Shown: positions 8,660-18,214 of the stretch, piece after piece
How positions within the stretch are numbered: position 1 is the first letter of the stretch
How the letters are laid out: each line of letters opens with the position of its first letter
NCBI RefSeq assembly: GCF_039778605.1
Contig: NZ_CP156060.1
Span: forward strand, 2,170,001 to 2,234,000
DNA: 64,000 bases
From: Flavobacterium sp. WV_118_3
GTDB taxonomy: Bacteria; Bacteroidota; Bacteroidia; Flavobacteriales; Flavobacteriaceae
Direction: 5' to 3'
Notes under the pieces: generated by a model
Seen by the model: the letters and a program-made list of their open reading frames with translations, nothing else
Told to the model about the DNA's origin: nothing
The model's database searches: none
Position numbers and translations under genes: made by a program

Positions 8660-9658
8660 TTATTTTTTAAAAAATAATTCCGGAAATGCCTTTTCCGGTT
8701 GTTTTTTTAGTACAGTTATCCTAAAAAACGATTTGAAAAAGCCGATTCCATAGCCATAAAATTGAATTATAGCAGCTATAACGGCTAAAAATCCAATCTT
8801 TAAACTCGCATTTTCAATGATTCCGGACAGGAATAAAATCGCAAAATATAATGCATAACACTGAAAAAGCAACGAAATTCCAAAGGCATAAAGTGCTATG
8901 GCAACCAGGAATCCTAAGCAAAATAAGGTTGGAAACCAAAAGGTTATTTTCCGGTATTTTGGGTACCAGGAATCCAATATCGGCCTTGCCTTTCCAAATT
9001 TATTGACCTGTTTATAGAATTTACTCCAATCAATACGCCTTTTATGATATACATACGAATCTTTATACAATCTGGTTTCAAATCCCATTTCCCACAGTCG
9101 TATCGACAGATCCGGATCTTCTCCCGGGTGAATGTTTCCAAAACCACCGGATGCTTCAAATGCTTTTTTAGACAAGCCCATATTAAAGCTACGCGGCTGG
9201 AATTTGCCTATTTTTTCGGAACCACCACGAATACCGCCCGTGGTCAAAAATGATGTCATCGTAAAATTAATCGCCTTTTGAATGTCTGAAAAAGAATCCA
9301 AAGCATTGTCAGGCCCGCCAAAACAATCTACATAGTTTTTTTGTAGGTTATTGGCTATGGAAGTTACGTAATTTTCCGGTAAGATGCAATCGGAATCCAA
9401 AATAATATAATATTGTCCAATAGCTTTTCGCATTCCATAGTTACGGGAATCGCCCGGTCCGGAGTTGGGTTTGTTGTAATAGGAAATAAACAATTTGCTT
9501 TTAAACGCGTCTACAACCGTTTCACACGGAATAGTAGAGCCGTCTTCCACTATCACAACTTCGAAAGCTTCGTTATAATTCTGTCGCTCCAAACTTTGCA
9601 ACAGTTCCTCAATTTCATCCGGTCGGTTATAAACCGGAATTATCAATGAAAAATACAT
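8660..9658 (-). CDS. Family 2 glycosyltransferase, membrane-associated
   Basis: 332 aa from the ATG at 9658, beginning MYFSLIIPVYNRPDE. A TTG 21 nt upstream is in frame but lies inside a -7-like TATCTTTG at 9677-9684, so 9658 is the better start. GT-A fold motifs are VEDGS, the DxD in LDSDC and the later GEDPDLSIRLWEMGF. About four hydrophobic helices at the C-terminus (240-310) indicate inner-membrane attachment. It probably adds a sugar to an envelope glycan; donor and acceptor are unknown. Confidence 0.88.
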   Translation of the reverse strand: MYFSLIIPVYNRPDEIEELLQSLERQNYNEAFEVVIVEDGSTIPCETVVDAFKSKLFISYYNKPNSGPGDSRNYGMRKAIGQYYIILDSDCILPENYVTSIANNLQKNYVDCFGGPDNALDSFSDIQKAINFTMTSFLTTGGIRGGSEKIGKFQPRSFNMGLSKKAFEASGGFGNIHPGEDPDLSIRLWEMGFETRLYKDSYVYHKRRIDWSKFYKQVNKFGKARPILDSWYPKYRKITFWFPTLFCLGFLVAIALYAFGISLLFQCYALYFAILFLSGIIENASLKIGFLAVIAAIIQFYGYGIGFFKSFFRITVLKKQPEKAFPELFFKK

Positions 9659-9701
9659 GGGTTCTTTATTTTTTAACAAAGATAAACTTTATAAAAAGAA
9701 A

Positions 9702-9726
9702 AAAACCACCTCAAAGAGATGGTTTT
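9702..9726 (-). terminator. Putative terminator downstream of fabI
   Basis: Imperfect hairpin AAAACCA-CTC / GAG-TGGTTTT with one internal mismatch and a 3-nt loop. It is followed on the minus strand by a T-rich run. It lies 34 nt after the fabI stop, at the end of the bamD operon. Confidence 0.6.
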
Positions 9727-9760
9727 CACGAGTAATTCTATTTTCAATTACGCTATACTT

Positions 9761-10591
9761 TTAGTCGTTTTTATTGGCTAATCCTTCTTCGAAAGCTTCC
9801 ATTACTTCCTGGCTTACCCCCATATTCGAGAATCCTCCGTCGTGTAACAGGTTTTGTAAGGTTACTTTTTTAGTAAGATCCGAGAACATCATTACGGTAT
9901 AGTTGGCACAATCTAAAGCAGAAGCATTCCCTAGCGGTGACATTTTATCGGCAAAAGCAATAAATCCACCGAAACCTTTTACTCCCTGACCGGCAGTCGT
10001 TGGTGTAGGTGATTGCGAAATCGTGTTTACACGTACTTTTTTATCTCTTCCGAAGAAATATCCGAAGCTACGCGCAATCGATTCTAAATAGGCTTTATTA
10101 TCGGCCATATCGTTATAATCCGGGAATACACGTTGCGCCGCCATATAGGTTAAAGCTACAATACTTCCCCATTCGTTCATGGCGTCTTTTTTGTATAAAA
10201 CCTGCATTACTTTATGAAAGGATACCGCAGATACGTCCCATCCTTTTTCTGTAAAATCATAATTCTGATTCGTATAATGGTTTCCTTTTCTTACATTTAC
10301 AGACATCCCGATGGAGTGCAAAACGAAGTCAATCTTACCACCAAGGATTTCCATTGCCTTTTCTACCAGGTTTTCCAAATCTTCAACGGAAGTAGCATCG
10401 GCCGGAATTATCTGGGAACCTGTTTTTTCTGCCAGCTGGTTGATCGTACCCATACGCATTGCAATCGGAGCATTGGACAAAACGAATGTTCCACCCTCTT
10501 CATGTACGCGCTCTGCCGTTTTCCAGGCGATTGAATTCTCATCTAACGCTCCAAAAATGATCCCTCTTTTTCCTTTTAATAAATTGTACAT
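9761..10591 (-). CDS. fabI: Enoyl-[acyl-carrier-protein] reductase [NADH]
   Basis: 276 aa. FabI carries out the last reduction of the fatty-acid elongation cycle, NADH-dependent in the cytosol. The SDR-type start GKRGIIFGALDENSIAW is typical of FabI. The catalytic pattern Y-(x6)-Y-x-x-M-x-x-x-K is seen in YMAAQRVFPDYNDMADNKAY. ISQSPTPTTAG and the C-terminal LLHDGGFSNMG also fit. It begins 10 nt after the TPR gene and is the last gene of the bamD operon. Confidence 0.96.
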   Translation of the reverse strand: MYNLLKGKRGIIFGALDENSIAWKTAERVHEEGGTFVLSNAPIAMRMGTINQLAEKTGSQIIPADATSVEDLENLVEKAMEILGGKIDFVLHSIGMSVNVRKGNHYTNQNYDFTEKGWDVSAVSFHKVMQVLYKKDAMNEWGSIVALTYMAAQRVFPDYNDMADNKAYLESIARSFGYFFGRDKKVRVNTISQSPTPTTAGQGVKGFGGFIAFADKMSPLGNASALDCANYTVMMFSDLTKKVTLQNLLHDGGFSNMGVSQEVMEAFEEGLANKND

Positions 10592-10601
10592 AGCTATGTT
10601 T

Positions 10602-11126
10602 TTAAGTAAATTTCAATTTTAATTTTTCAAAAATAGTCATTTTATCTTTTACCCTGTTCATATTCATCTTCATATTCTCAATAAACTGAGCGCCAAATCC
10701 GTAGGATGCTGCTTTTTTATAGGCTTCGTAAGCCGGAATCAGGTTAAATTCCATTTCATAAATCCGTCCCAATTCGCTATGATAGGATGCTTTATCCGCT
10801 CCTTCAAGTGTGTTTAGCGTTTCGGCGATATGCTCTTTGGCTTCCTCCAATCGTCCCAGATCGACTAATAAATAAGTATAATTCAGGTAAGCCGCCGGGT
10901 AATTCGGATCAAAACGCATGGCCAGTTTGTAGTGATAAGCCCCTTTTTCGTGATTACTCAGCTTTGTATAATAGATCCACCCCAGGTGATTGTGTGCTTT
11001 TCCAAAATCCGGATACTGACCCAGGATTTCTTCGAGTATTTCTTTTGCTTCGGACACATTTCCATCCGAAATCAAAGCATCAGCCCTGATGAACTGATTT
11101 TCGTAGTAACTAATATTTTCTTCCAA
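10602..11126 (-). CDS. Tetratricopeptide repeat protein
   Basis: 174 aa with no signal peptide, built almost entirely of about four TPR helical pairs. One example is EILGQYPDFGKAHNHLGWIY, another AYLNYTYLLVDLGRLEEA. TPRs mediate protein-protein contacts; the partner is unknown. It lies between recN (12 nt) and fabI (10 nt) on the same strand. Confidence 0.8.
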   Translation of the reverse strand: MEENISYYENQFIRADALISDGNVSEAKEILEEILGQYPDFGKAHNHLGWIYYTKLSNHEKGAYHYKLAMRFDPNYPAAYLNYTYLLVDLGRLEEAKEHIAETLNTLEGADKASYHSELGRIYEMEFNLIPAYEAYKKAASYGFGAQFIENMKMNMNRVKDKMTIFEKLKLKFT

Positions 11127-11138
11127 AACAAAATCCTT

Positions 11139-12794
11139 TTAATCCATTAATAACGATCGGGCATGGTTACGTGCCGAATCGGAGATATCTTTTCCGGATA
11201 GCATTTCCGCAATCTCCACAATACGCTCCTCATTGGTCAGCAGTTTTAATTCGGAAACTGTAGTTTCTCCCTGAACGAATTTGAATACTTTATAATGCTG
11301 GTTTCCTTTGGCGGCAATTTGCGGTAAATGGGTAATGGCAAAAACCTGCATTTTCCGACTCATCTTTTTCATAATATCCCCCATTTTATGGGCAATTTCC
11401 CCGGAAACTCCGGTATCGATTTCATCAAATATAATAGTAGGCAATTTGGTATAATTGGCCAGTATGGCTTTTACAGCCAGCATAATCCGCGACATTTCCC
11501 CTCCGGAAGCCACTTTTTTCAGCAATCCGAAACTGGTTCCTTTGTTGGCCGAAAATAACAATTGTGCTTCGTCTTTTCCCAATGGTAAAAACGTTTCCGA
11601 CGGGCGGATATCGAATTCAAAACGGGCATTTGGCATACCCAGTTCCGCGAGTATTTCGGTTATTTGTCCGATTAAAACCGGTGCTGCTTTTGTCCGGTTG
11701 GCCGAAATCGTTTCCGCCAATCCGTTTAAACTTTCTTTTAACTCCGTTTCTTCCCGGTTTAAGGTGTCAATCCGGCTATCCATATCGTCCGCCTGAACGA
11801 CTTTTTGGTCAAGCGCCTGTTGGATTTCCAATAGTTCGGCAACGGTATTCACCTGATGTTTTTTCTGAAGCGAATAGATATTTTGTAATTTCTGATTGGT
11901 CAACTCCAATTGTTCCGGGTCGCTCATCAAGGCTTCGGAATGCCGTTGTAATTCATCGGCAATATCATCAAACTCAATCAGCACACTGGAAACCCGGTCG
12001 GACAAATCCTGATATTCTATAGACAACGGTGCTATTTTTAGCAAGGTCGCTTTGACTTCTTTTAAGTTCTGAATAAGTCCGATTTGTTCTTCATTGGCGA
12101 TCATTATCGATTTGTCCAGAGCTTCCCGGATAAACTCCACGTTGTTTAGTCGTTCGAAAGCAGCTTCCAGTTCTTCCTGTTCACCGTCTTTTAAATTGGC
12201 TGCCAATAGCTCTTCCAATAAAAAACTATTATAATCCTGCTCTTTTAACAAGGCGTCTTTTTCCGACTGCAATTGTTTTAATTGCGAACGAATGGCTTTA
12301 TAACGCGACAAACGGGTTTTATATTCCTGCAACAAATCCTGATGACCGGCTAAGGCATCCAGAATTTGTAACTGATAGGCCTCATCGGTTAATTCCCTTG
12401 TTTGGTGCTGCGAATGAATATCCAGTAGAAAATCGCCTAACTCCTGTAATTCCTGTAGGTTTACCGGACTATCATTGACAAAAGCTCTGGATTTACCCGA
12501 TGGCAGGATTTCCCGTCTAATGATGGTCGTCGCTTCGTAATCGAGATCATTTTCCTCGAAAAAAGGTTGTAAGGCGTACGGTTGGATTTCGAAATGTGCT
12601 TCGATCACACATTTCTGTTCTTTATCTTTTAAGGAGGTTAAATCCGCACGGCGTCCCAACACCAGGCCTAACGCACCCAATAAGATCGATTTTCCTGCTC
12701 CGGTTTCTCCGGTTATAATTGAAAACTCGTTAGAAAAACAAATATCCAACTGTTCAATCAGAGCAAAATTTTTAATCGATAAGGATGTTAACAT
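11139..12794 (-). CDS. recN: DNA repair protein RecN
   Basis: 551 aa, standard length. RecN is an SMC-like ATPase acting early in double-strand-break repair. Walker A GETGAGKS is at 29-36, a long coiled coil covers about 150-370, and the ABC signature ASGGEMSR precedes Walker B TIIFDEIDTGVSG. The HLPQIAAKGNQHYKV block is RecN-specific. It is in the bamD operon after DUF4835, an order I recall as common in Flavobacteriia. Confidence 0.97.
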   Translation of the reverse strand: MLTSLSIKNFALIEQLDICFSNEFSIITGETGAGKSILLGALGLVLGRRADLTSLKDKEQKCVIEAHFEIQPYALQPFFEENDLDYEATTIIRREILPSGKSRAFVNDSPVNLQELQELGDFLLDIHSQHQTRELTDEAYQLQILDALAGHQDLLQEYKTRLSRYKAIRSQLKQLQSEKDALLKEQDYNSFLLEELLAANLKDGEQEELEAAFERLNNVEFIREALDKSIMIANEEQIGLIQNLKEVKATLLKIAPLSIEYQDLSDRVSSVLIEFDDIADELQRHSEALMSDPEQLELTNQKLQNIYSLQKKHQVNTVAELLEIQQALDQKVVQADDMDSRIDTLNREETELKESLNGLAETISANRTKAAPVLIGQITEILAELGMPNARFEFDIRPSETFLPLGKDEAQLLFSANKGTSFGLLKKVASGGEMSRIMLAVKAILANYTKLPTIIFDEIDTGVSGEIAHKMGDIMKKMSRKMQVFAITHLPQIAAKGNQHYKVFKFVQGETTVSELKLLTNEERIVEIAEMLSGKDISDSARNHARSLLMD

Positions 12795-12825
12795 AATTTG
12801 TGCAGCGGTTTAGTAAAACACAAAT

Positions 12826-13713
12826 TTAGTATTTTATATTACTCCATTTAGAAGAATTTAATGGAGATATTCTATTTAATTTTTCGGTCAGTTGTACAAT
12901 ATCCACATTTGGTCCGCCGGAATACATACTCACCAATTCGTCCACTTTAGCATCGAAAAACACCCGCATCAGGAATGAATTCGGACGCACGTCGTGTACT
13001 TTCGAAAGGGTTTCAATCGAAGCGATTACTTTTTCCTTGGCTGTTTTCTGATTTTCAGCCATTCGGTCCAATCCCTGTAAATGATACTGGTACATCGCTT
13101 CTCTAAATGGTGCATAGGTATTCGATAGCATATCATTGATCAAATAGTAACGCGTATTTCGTTTTTCCGATTGTACCCATCCTTCATAACCGCTGGATTG
13201 TGCCACATTGGCAATTGCCAAAGCCGCATCCAAATATTTTGCACCGCCCATGTTCTGATAGGTATCGGCATCGATTCCGATAATCATATTGGCATAGAAT
13301 GCCAAAACAGAAATCAGATTGGAATCAAAGCTGTTCGGATTAAAGTACATGTTTTCGAATTCGACATAACGGAATTTAAAATCTTTGTCGTTAATATTAA
13401 ACACCGGTGACGAATAGGTCGAGTTATAAATTGGTCGGGATGATTGCACCTGAATGGTTGCATCGAAGTTGTTGGAATCGAAACCGTTTACCGTGATAAA
13501 AACCACACAGTTGATTCTTTCATTTTGCTTAAAGGTTTTTTCGGTCCATTTGGTATTGTTCATAAACTCCGTCACCTGCTTTTCCAGGGTTTTAAAAATC
13601 TGCGGGTTTACGTTTGTAATCTGACTGTAATTTACACTTACACTACAATTCAGTTCCTGCGCAAAGCTGTTTAACGATAAAAAAGTAAGTATAAGTAGTA
13701 TCCAGTTACGCAT
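12826..13713 (-). CDS. DUF4835 family secreted protein
   Basis: 295 aa with a clear Sec signal peptide (MRNWILLILTFLSLNSFAQ). Family calls rest on the whole-length pattern: Cys-Ser after the signal, QVTEFMNNTKWTEKTF and the conserved C-terminal VDIVQLTEKLNRISPLN. DUF4835 proteins are periplasmic or envelope proteins of unknown role, typically encoded between coaBC and recN as here. Its start overlaps the coaBC stop by 8 nt, so translation is likely coupled. Confidence 0.85.
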   Translation of the reverse strand: MRNWILLILTFLSLNSFAQELNCSVSVNYSQITNVNPQIFKTLEKQVTEFMNNTKWTEKTFKQNERINCVVFITVNGFDSNNFDATIQVQSSRPIYNSTYSSPVFNINDKDFKFRYVEFENMYFNPNSFDSNLISVLAFYANMIIGIDADTYQNMGGAKYLDAALAIANVAQSSGYEGWVQSEKRNTRYYLINDMLSNTYAPFREAMYQYHLQGLDRMAENQKTAKEKVIASIETLSKVHDVRPNSFLMRVFFDAKVDELVSMYSGGPNVDIVQLTEKLNRISPLNSSKWSNIKY

Positions 13714-14914
13714 AATGAGCTATTATTTTGTTGACAATATCCTGAGCGACTTCTTCTTTGGTTTTAAGTTCCATCGGCTCGACTAAAAAATCCTTATCAA
13801 TAAACGTTACCTTATTGGTGGGTTTACCAAAACCGGCACCGGTATCGTTTAATGAATTTAAAACTATCAAATCTAAGTTTTTTTTCTGAATTTTCTGCTT
13901 GGCATGCTCAATTTCATTTTCGGTTTCCAGTGCAAATCCAATCAAAAACTGATTTTTTTTGACCTCGCCCAGCGAAGCGAGTATATCTTTTGTTTTTTCC
14001 AGTTCTATGGAAAACGCAGCATCATTCTTTTTTATTTTCTGACTGGCAATATTTTTTGGACGATAATCGGCAACCGCAGCAGCCGAAACCGCCGTATCGA
14101 CCTGATCAAAACAGTCGTGACACGCGTCATACATTTCCTGTGCCGATTGCACCCGTCGGATCTGAATGTGTTCATGTTGGATATCCAAATGCGTTGGTCC
14201 CGATACTAAAATCACCTCGGCTCCGGCATCAGCGGCCGCTTTGGCAATATCATAGCCCATTTTTCCGGACGAATGATTTCCAATAAAACGCACCGGATCG
14301 ATTGCTTCGTATGTAGGACCTGCTGTTACCAGTATTTTTTTTCCGCGTAATGGCAATTGATCTTCCAGGTCTTTTTCGAGAAAAGCGACAATGTTTTCGG
14401 GTTCGGCCATACGACCTTCGCCGGAAAGCCCACTGGCTAATTCGCCTTTTTCGGCCGGAATAATATGATTCCCAAAATCCCGCAAAGCGTTAAAACTCGC
14501 GATCGTAGACGGATGTTTATACATATCCAAATCCATCGCCGGAGCGAAATAAACCGGACATTTTGCAGAAAGATAGGTTGCAATGAGGAGATTATCGCAA
14601 TTGCCATTTACCATTTTAGAAAGGGTATTGGCCGTAGCCGGTGCAATTACTATCAGATCGGCCCATAGCGCCAAATCGACATGGTTGTTCCAAACGGCAT
14701 TCTCATCTTCTTCGTTAAAAAAAGTGGAAAAAACCGGTCGCCTGGATAAAGTCGATAGCGTTAAGGGGGTTACAAAATCTTTAGAAGCAGGTGTCATGAT
14801 CACCTGGACCTGAGCACCTGCTTTGATAAGAAGTCGAACTAATGTTGCCGTTTTATATGCGGCTATTCCACCAGAAACACCCAGTATTATTTTTTTACCG
14901 CTTAAAACAGACAT
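13706..14914 (-). CDS. coaBC: Bifunctional phosphopantothenoylcysteine decarboxylase / phosphopantothenate-cysteine ligase
   Basis: 402 aa, full length. The N-terminal CoaC flavoprotein half (about 1-185) shows GVSGGIAAYK, the ATANTLSKMVNGNCDNLL segment and PAMD. The C-terminal CoaB half begins with GKKILVTAGPTYEAIDPVRF and contains NHSSGKMGYDIAKAA and the KKNDAAFSIELEKTKDIL segment. It converts 4'-phosphopantothenate to 4'-phosphopantetheine via the cysteine adduct. It starts 5 nt after rpoZ ends. Confidence 0.97.
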   Translation of the reverse strand: MSVLSGKKIILGVSGGIAAYKTATLVRLLIKAGAQVQVIMTPASKDFVTPLTLSTLSRRPVFSTFFNEEDENAVWNNHVDLALWADLIVIAPATANTLSKMVNGNCDNLLIATYLSAKCPVYFAPAMDLDMYKHPSTIASFNALRDFGNHIIPAEKGELASGLSGEGRMAEPENIVAFLEKDLEDQLPLRGKKILVTAGPTYEAIDPVRFIGNHSSGKMGYDIAKAAADAGAEVILVSGPTHLDIQHEHIQIRRVQSAQEMYDACHDCFDQVDTAVSAAAVADYRPKNIASQKIKKNDAAFSIELEKTKDILASLGEVKKNQFLIGFALETENEIEHAKQKIQKKNLDLIVLNSLNDTGAGFGKPTNKVTFIDKDFLVEPMELKTKEEVAQDIVNKIIAHYA

Positions 14915-14919
14915 TAGGA

Positions 14920-15237
14920 TTATTTATTTGAGTCTCTGTAATAGATTTTACCATCCAACCACTCTTGCACTGCTAAAGCATGTGGTTTTGGTAGTTTTTC
15001 GTAGAACTTGGAAACTTCGATTTGCTCTTTGTTTTCAAAAATTTCCTCAAGACTGTCATTGTAAGTAGCAAACTCGTCAAGCTTATCGATCAATTCTTTT
15101 TTGATTTCGGAATTAATCTGATTTGCTCTTTTTGCCATAATGGTGATCGCTTCATACACGTTTCCTGTCGGTTCTTCAATCTTACTCTTATTGTAGGTAA
15201 TCGTGTTAACCGGAGCAGTAGTCTTTTTTAAATCCAT
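14920..15237 (-). CDS. rpoZ: DNA-directed RNA polymerase omega subunit (Bacteroidota type)
   Basis: 105 aa. Omega supports assembly of the RNA polymerase core. The GNVYEAITIMAKRANQINSEIKKEL core matches RpoZ helices 2-3. The flanking extension with FYEKLPKPHALAVQEWLDGKIYYRD is characteristic of Bacteroidota omega proteins. Position between bamD (11 nt) and coaBC (5 nt) agrees with the order expected for the group. Confidence 0.9.
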   Translation of the reverse strand: MDLKKTTAPVNTITYNKSKIEEPTGNVYEAITIMAKRANQINSEIKKELIDKLDEFATYNDSLEEIFENKEQIEVSKFYEKLPKPHALAVQEWLDGKIYYRDSNK

Positions 15238-15248
15238 GACGTTCTTAA

Positions 15249-16055
15249 TTATTTAGAAAATTGTTGTAATTCTTTATCAATAGTAGCCAACATTTCATCG
15301 GCTTTTGCTTTGTATTTGGTATCTTCCTTAAAACGGATCAGTGCCGAATAGGCTGTTTTAGCCGTATGCAAACGGTCTTCCATTTTCGAATGAATACTGT
15401 TTATTGCCAGTTTATAGGTTGAATCGAACTTATAAAACAAAGCATCTTCTTTGTAAATTGTTCCCGGATAGTCAACGATAAAATTGTCCAATGCCTTGAT
15501 CGCTGCATTATAATCACGTGACCATTCTCCGATAGTGTTGTATTGCTTTGCGATTTCGAATGCTTTTTTCTCCAGCTTCTGACGCAATTCCGTGATCATT
15601 TTATTCGCTTCGGCCATGTTTGGCGAATCCGGATAGGTATTAATATACTCTTGTAATTTATCAATACCTTTTTGCGTATCGGTCTGGTCTATCGAATAAA
15701 CCGGTGACAATTGGTAGAAGCTTTTCGCGCCTAAAAAAGCTGCTTCTTCTCTTTTCTCACTTTTCGGATAACCCGCCACAAACGATTCGAACTGATATCC
15801 TGACAAATAGTACTGTTTGGTCTGATAATACGACTGTGCAAACATATAAAACAGTTTTTCAGCCTGAGGTTTTCCTCGGTTTGGTGCTGCAATCTGTTCG
15901 AACAAACGGATCGCTTTTGAATATTTTCCGGCGTCGTACATTTTGGTTGCCACTTCATATTTCATAGCCAAATCTTCCGATTTTAAAGCTTTTTGATACT
16001 GGCTACAAGATGTTAACAGAACCGCAACAAGAAAAACGTATAGAAATTTACTCAT
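15249..16055 (-). CDS. bamD: Outer membrane protein assembly factor BamD (lipoprotein)
   Basis: 268 aa. A short signal peptide ends in the lipobox LLTSC (C17 lipidated), followed by TPR-like helices such as KLFYMFAQSYYQTKQYYLSG and SFVAGYPKSEKREEAAF. BamD is the essential lipoprotein partner of BamA in folding beta-barrels into the outer membrane. It is the first gene of the seven-gene operon running down to fabI, with a recognisable promoter 60 nt upstream. Confidence 0.9.
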   Translation of the reverse strand: MSKFLYVFLVAVLLTSCSQYQKALKSEDLAMKYEVATKMYDAGKYSKAIRLFEQIAAPNRGKPQAEKLFYMFAQSYYQTKQYYLSGYQFESFVAGYPKSEKREEAAFLGAKSFYQLSPVYSIDQTDTQKGIDKLQEYINTYPDSPNMAEANKMITELRQKLEKKAFEIAKQYNTIGEWSRDYNAAIKALDNFIVDYPGTIYKEDALFYKFDSTYKLAINSIHSKMEDRLHTAKTAYSALIRFKEDTKYKAKADEMLATIDKELQQFSK

Positions 16056-16114
16056 TTTATTTATCAGTTTTTATGCCTTCAAAACCCGAAAAAGTCTTTT
16101 TCCGAAAGCAAATG

Positions 16115-16143
16115 CAAATTTAGTTATTAATTAGAGATTACAA
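16115..16143 (-). promoter_or_regulatory. Promoter for the bamD-rpoZ-coaBC operon
   Basis: On the minus strand a -33 TTG (complement of 16141-16143) is separated by 18 nt from a perfect -7 TAAATTTG (complement of 16115-16122). This matches the Bacteroidota primary sigma consensus and leaves a short 5' UTR before bamD at 16055. Confidence 0.75.
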
Positions 16144-16170
16144 AATCTTTTTTTTTCAGCCGAAAAACAA

Positions 16171-16198
16171 AAAAGATGTCCGTAAAATGACATCTTCT
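16171..16198 (-). terminator. Terminator of the dapA-ferritin transcript
   Basis: Hairpin with arms AAGATGTC (16173-16180) and GACATCTT (16189-16196), followed by a T-run on the minus strand. It lies 24 nt downstream of the ferritin stop and just upstream of the bamD promoter. Confidence 0.8.
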
Positions 16199-16219
16199 TT
16201 AAACTTGTTTTTTATACTA

Positions 16220-16732
16220 TTATTGTGCCGATGTTGGCTGATTCCCGCTGAAATTTTTCATATCGTTATCAAACAGGTACAATCCTCCTTTATCATCTCC
16301 AATAAGATTGATTTTATCTAAAATAGTTCGTGCCGTAGCTTCTTCTTCGATTTGTTCCGAAACATACCACTGCAGGAAGTTATGGGTTGCATAGTCTCTT
16401 TCCGACAATGAAACGTGAACCAATTCGTTGATACTTGCCGACACCATTACTTCGTGTTCGAACAATTGTGTAAACAATGCTTTAAAAGACGAATAGTCCA
16501 ATGACGGCTCAATAACGGCCGGAATTTGTGCCTGACCGCCACGTTGGTTTACATATTTCACAAGCTTTAGCATGTGCATTCTTTCTTCGTCCGATTGTGC
16601 ATACATAAATGTTGCAATCCCCTCAAAACCCTGAACTTCAGCCCAAGACGCCATTGCCAAGTAAATTTGTGACGAATCCGCTTCTACCTTAATCTGGTTA
16701 TTAACAGCTGCTTCAATAGTTTTTGATAACAT
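16220..16732 (-). CDS. ftnA: Non-heme ferritin
   Basis: 170 aa, typical bacterial ferritin. Ferroxidase ligands are E17, E50, H53, E94, Q127 and E130, so both iron sites are intact. It oxidises Fe(II) and stores ferric mineral in a 24-mer cage in the cytosol. It follows dapA by 24 nt on the same strand and is probably co-transcribed, though iron control may come from an internal promoter that I could not identify. Confidence 0.95.
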   Translation of the reverse strand: MLSKTIEAAVNNQIKVEADSSQIYLAMASWAEVQGFEGIATFMYAQSDEERMHMLKLVKYVNQRGGQAQIPAVIEPSLDYSSFKALFTQLFEHEVMVSASINELVHVSLSERDYATHNFLQWYVSEQIEEEATARTILDKINLIGDDKGGLYLFDNDMKNFSGNQPTSAQ

Positions 16733-16756
16733 ATATTTCTTTTTTTTAATTAAAGG

Positions 16757-17638
16757 CTAATTTACTATTTTCTTTACAAAATCGTCAATGCGTTTTGCTA
16801 AATCTTCGTTAACATTTACCAACGGCAAACGCACCGTATCTTCCGATATTCCCAGTGATTTAAACACCGCTTTGATACCGGCCGGGTTGCCTTGTTCAAA
16901 AATCATATCGATACTATCGGCCAACAGATAATGCAATTTATAGGCTTCATCTACTTTTCGTTCCAAGCCTAAACGTACCATTTCTGAAAACTCTTTTGGA
17001 AATCCTTCACCAATTACAGAGATCACTCCGGAACCACCGGCTAAAACCATTGGTAGTGTAACCATATCGTCCCCGGAGATCACCAAAAAGCCTTCCGGTT
17101 TGTGCTGAATCAATTTCATAGCCTGCACGATGTCACCTGCCGCTTCTTTGATTCCGATAATATTTTTAAAATCATTTGCCAATCGGATTACCGTCGATGG
17201 CAACATATTGCTCGCCGTTCTTCCCGGTACATTATATAAAATAACCGGTATCGGAGATGCTTCCGCTACCGCTTTAAAGTGTTGGTAAACTCCTTCCTGA
17301 GTCGGTTTATTATAGTAAGGTGATACAGAAAGTATCGCTTGAAAAGCCGAAAGATCACGTGTTTTTAACTCTTCCACCACTTTATGCGTGTTGTTTCCAC
17401 CAACACCCAATACTAATGGTAAGCGACCCTTGTTTGCTTCGATAACCGTTTTGATTACCAGTTCTTTTTCGTCATGGCTTAATGTTGCCGATTCGCCCGT
17501 TGTTCCCAAAACGACCAAATATTCTACGCCACCATCCACAACATGGTTTACAATTCGGATCAATGCTTCGGTGTCTACTGAAAAATCTTTTTTAAATGGT
17601 GTCACAAGCGCAACACCGGTTCCTATTAATGATTGCAT
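16757..17638 (-). CDS. dapA: 4-hydroxy-tetrahydrodipicolinate synthase
   Basis: 293 aa. DapA condenses pyruvate with aspartate semialdehyde, the committed step of lysine and meso-diaminopimelate synthesis. GTTGES is at 45-50, the catalytic Y135 lies in LYNVPGRT and the Schiff-base K164 in GIKEAAGD. It is preceded by the DUF6913 gene (9 nt) and followed by ferritin (24 nt). Confidence 0.96.
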   Translation of the reverse strand: MQSLIGTGVALVTPFKKDFSVDTEALIRIVNHVVDGGVEYLVVLGTTGESATLSHDEKELVIKTVIEANKGRLPLVLGVGGNNTHKVVEELKTRDLSAFQAILSVSPYYNKPTQEGVYQHFKAVAEASPIPVILYNVPGRTASNMLPSTVIRLANDFKNIIGIKEAAGDIVQAMKLIQHKPEGFLVISGDDMVTLPMVLAGGSGVISVIGEGFPKEFSEMVRLGLERKVDEAYKLHYLLADSIDMIFEQGNPAGIKAVFKSLGISEDTVRLPLVNVNEDLAKRIDDFVKKIVN

Positions 17639-17647
17639 GGTTATTTT

Positions 17648-18166
17648 TTATATTTTGTTTAAAATTTTCAGGTATCGGAACAACTCCGATACAAATTCCT
17701 GGTACTTTTCGGCCACAGTTCCGATCATAAAGTGATGCAATCGTTTATCGATCGTAGCAAATCCGGCTTTAAATTTGGCTTTCGACTGTAAGGTCACCCA
17801 AACCAGCGGCGCTTTTTCCACATCATAATAGCCGATCAGCATATCGAACGGATTTTCGCAAAAATCCAGTATTTCCTTTTTAACCGGTTCTCCTCCCAAA
17901 GCGATATCCTTTCTGCTAAAAAAAGGATAATCAAAGACCTCTTTTTTCTTAATCTTATCTTTATATATCAAAATAGAAATGTTTTTTTCCGGGATTCCCT
18001 GCGCAACCAACTCCTTTATCAGATTGTCCTGAGCCGAAAAATAACTTTCATCCAGCAATAAACCAATCGTTTGTATTTTCTCTGTTGTAACGGTAAGTTT
18101 ATAGTTTGGTAATCTTTTTTTAATGATTTTTTTTAGGAAAAAATCCTTTATTGTTTTTAAAAACAT
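17648..18166 (-). CDS. DUF6913-like conserved protein
   Basis: 172 aa, basic N-terminus (FFLKKIIKKRLPNY), no signal peptide. It contains the segments TIGLLLDESYF, FSRKDIALGGEPVKKEILDF and FDMLIGYYDVEKAPLVWVTL. I recognise the family as one of unknown function confined to Flavobacteriia, and DUF6913 is my best recollection of its name. It is the first gene of the dapA-ferritin transcript and has its own promoter. Confidence 0.65.
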   Translation of the reverse strand: MFLKTIKDFFLKKIIKKRLPNYKLTVTTEKIQTIGLLLDESYFSAQDNLIKELVAQGIPEKNISILIYKDKIKKKEVFDYPFFSRKDIALGGEPVKKEILDFCENPFDMLIGYYDVEKAPLVWVTLQSKAKFKAGFATIDKRLHHFMIGTVAEKYQEFVSELFRYLKILNKI

Positions 18167-18185
18167 AGTACTTTTACTTGGAATA

Positions 18186-18214
18186 CAAAGTTAATTAAAT
18201 AAGGATTATAACAA
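18186..18214 (-). promoter_or_regulatory. Promoter for the DUF6913-dapA-ferritin operon
   Basis: Minus-strand -33 TTG (complement of 18212-18214) and -7 TAACTTTG (complement of 18186-18193) are spaced 18 nt apart. The start codon at 18166 follows about 20 nt later. Confidence 0.7.
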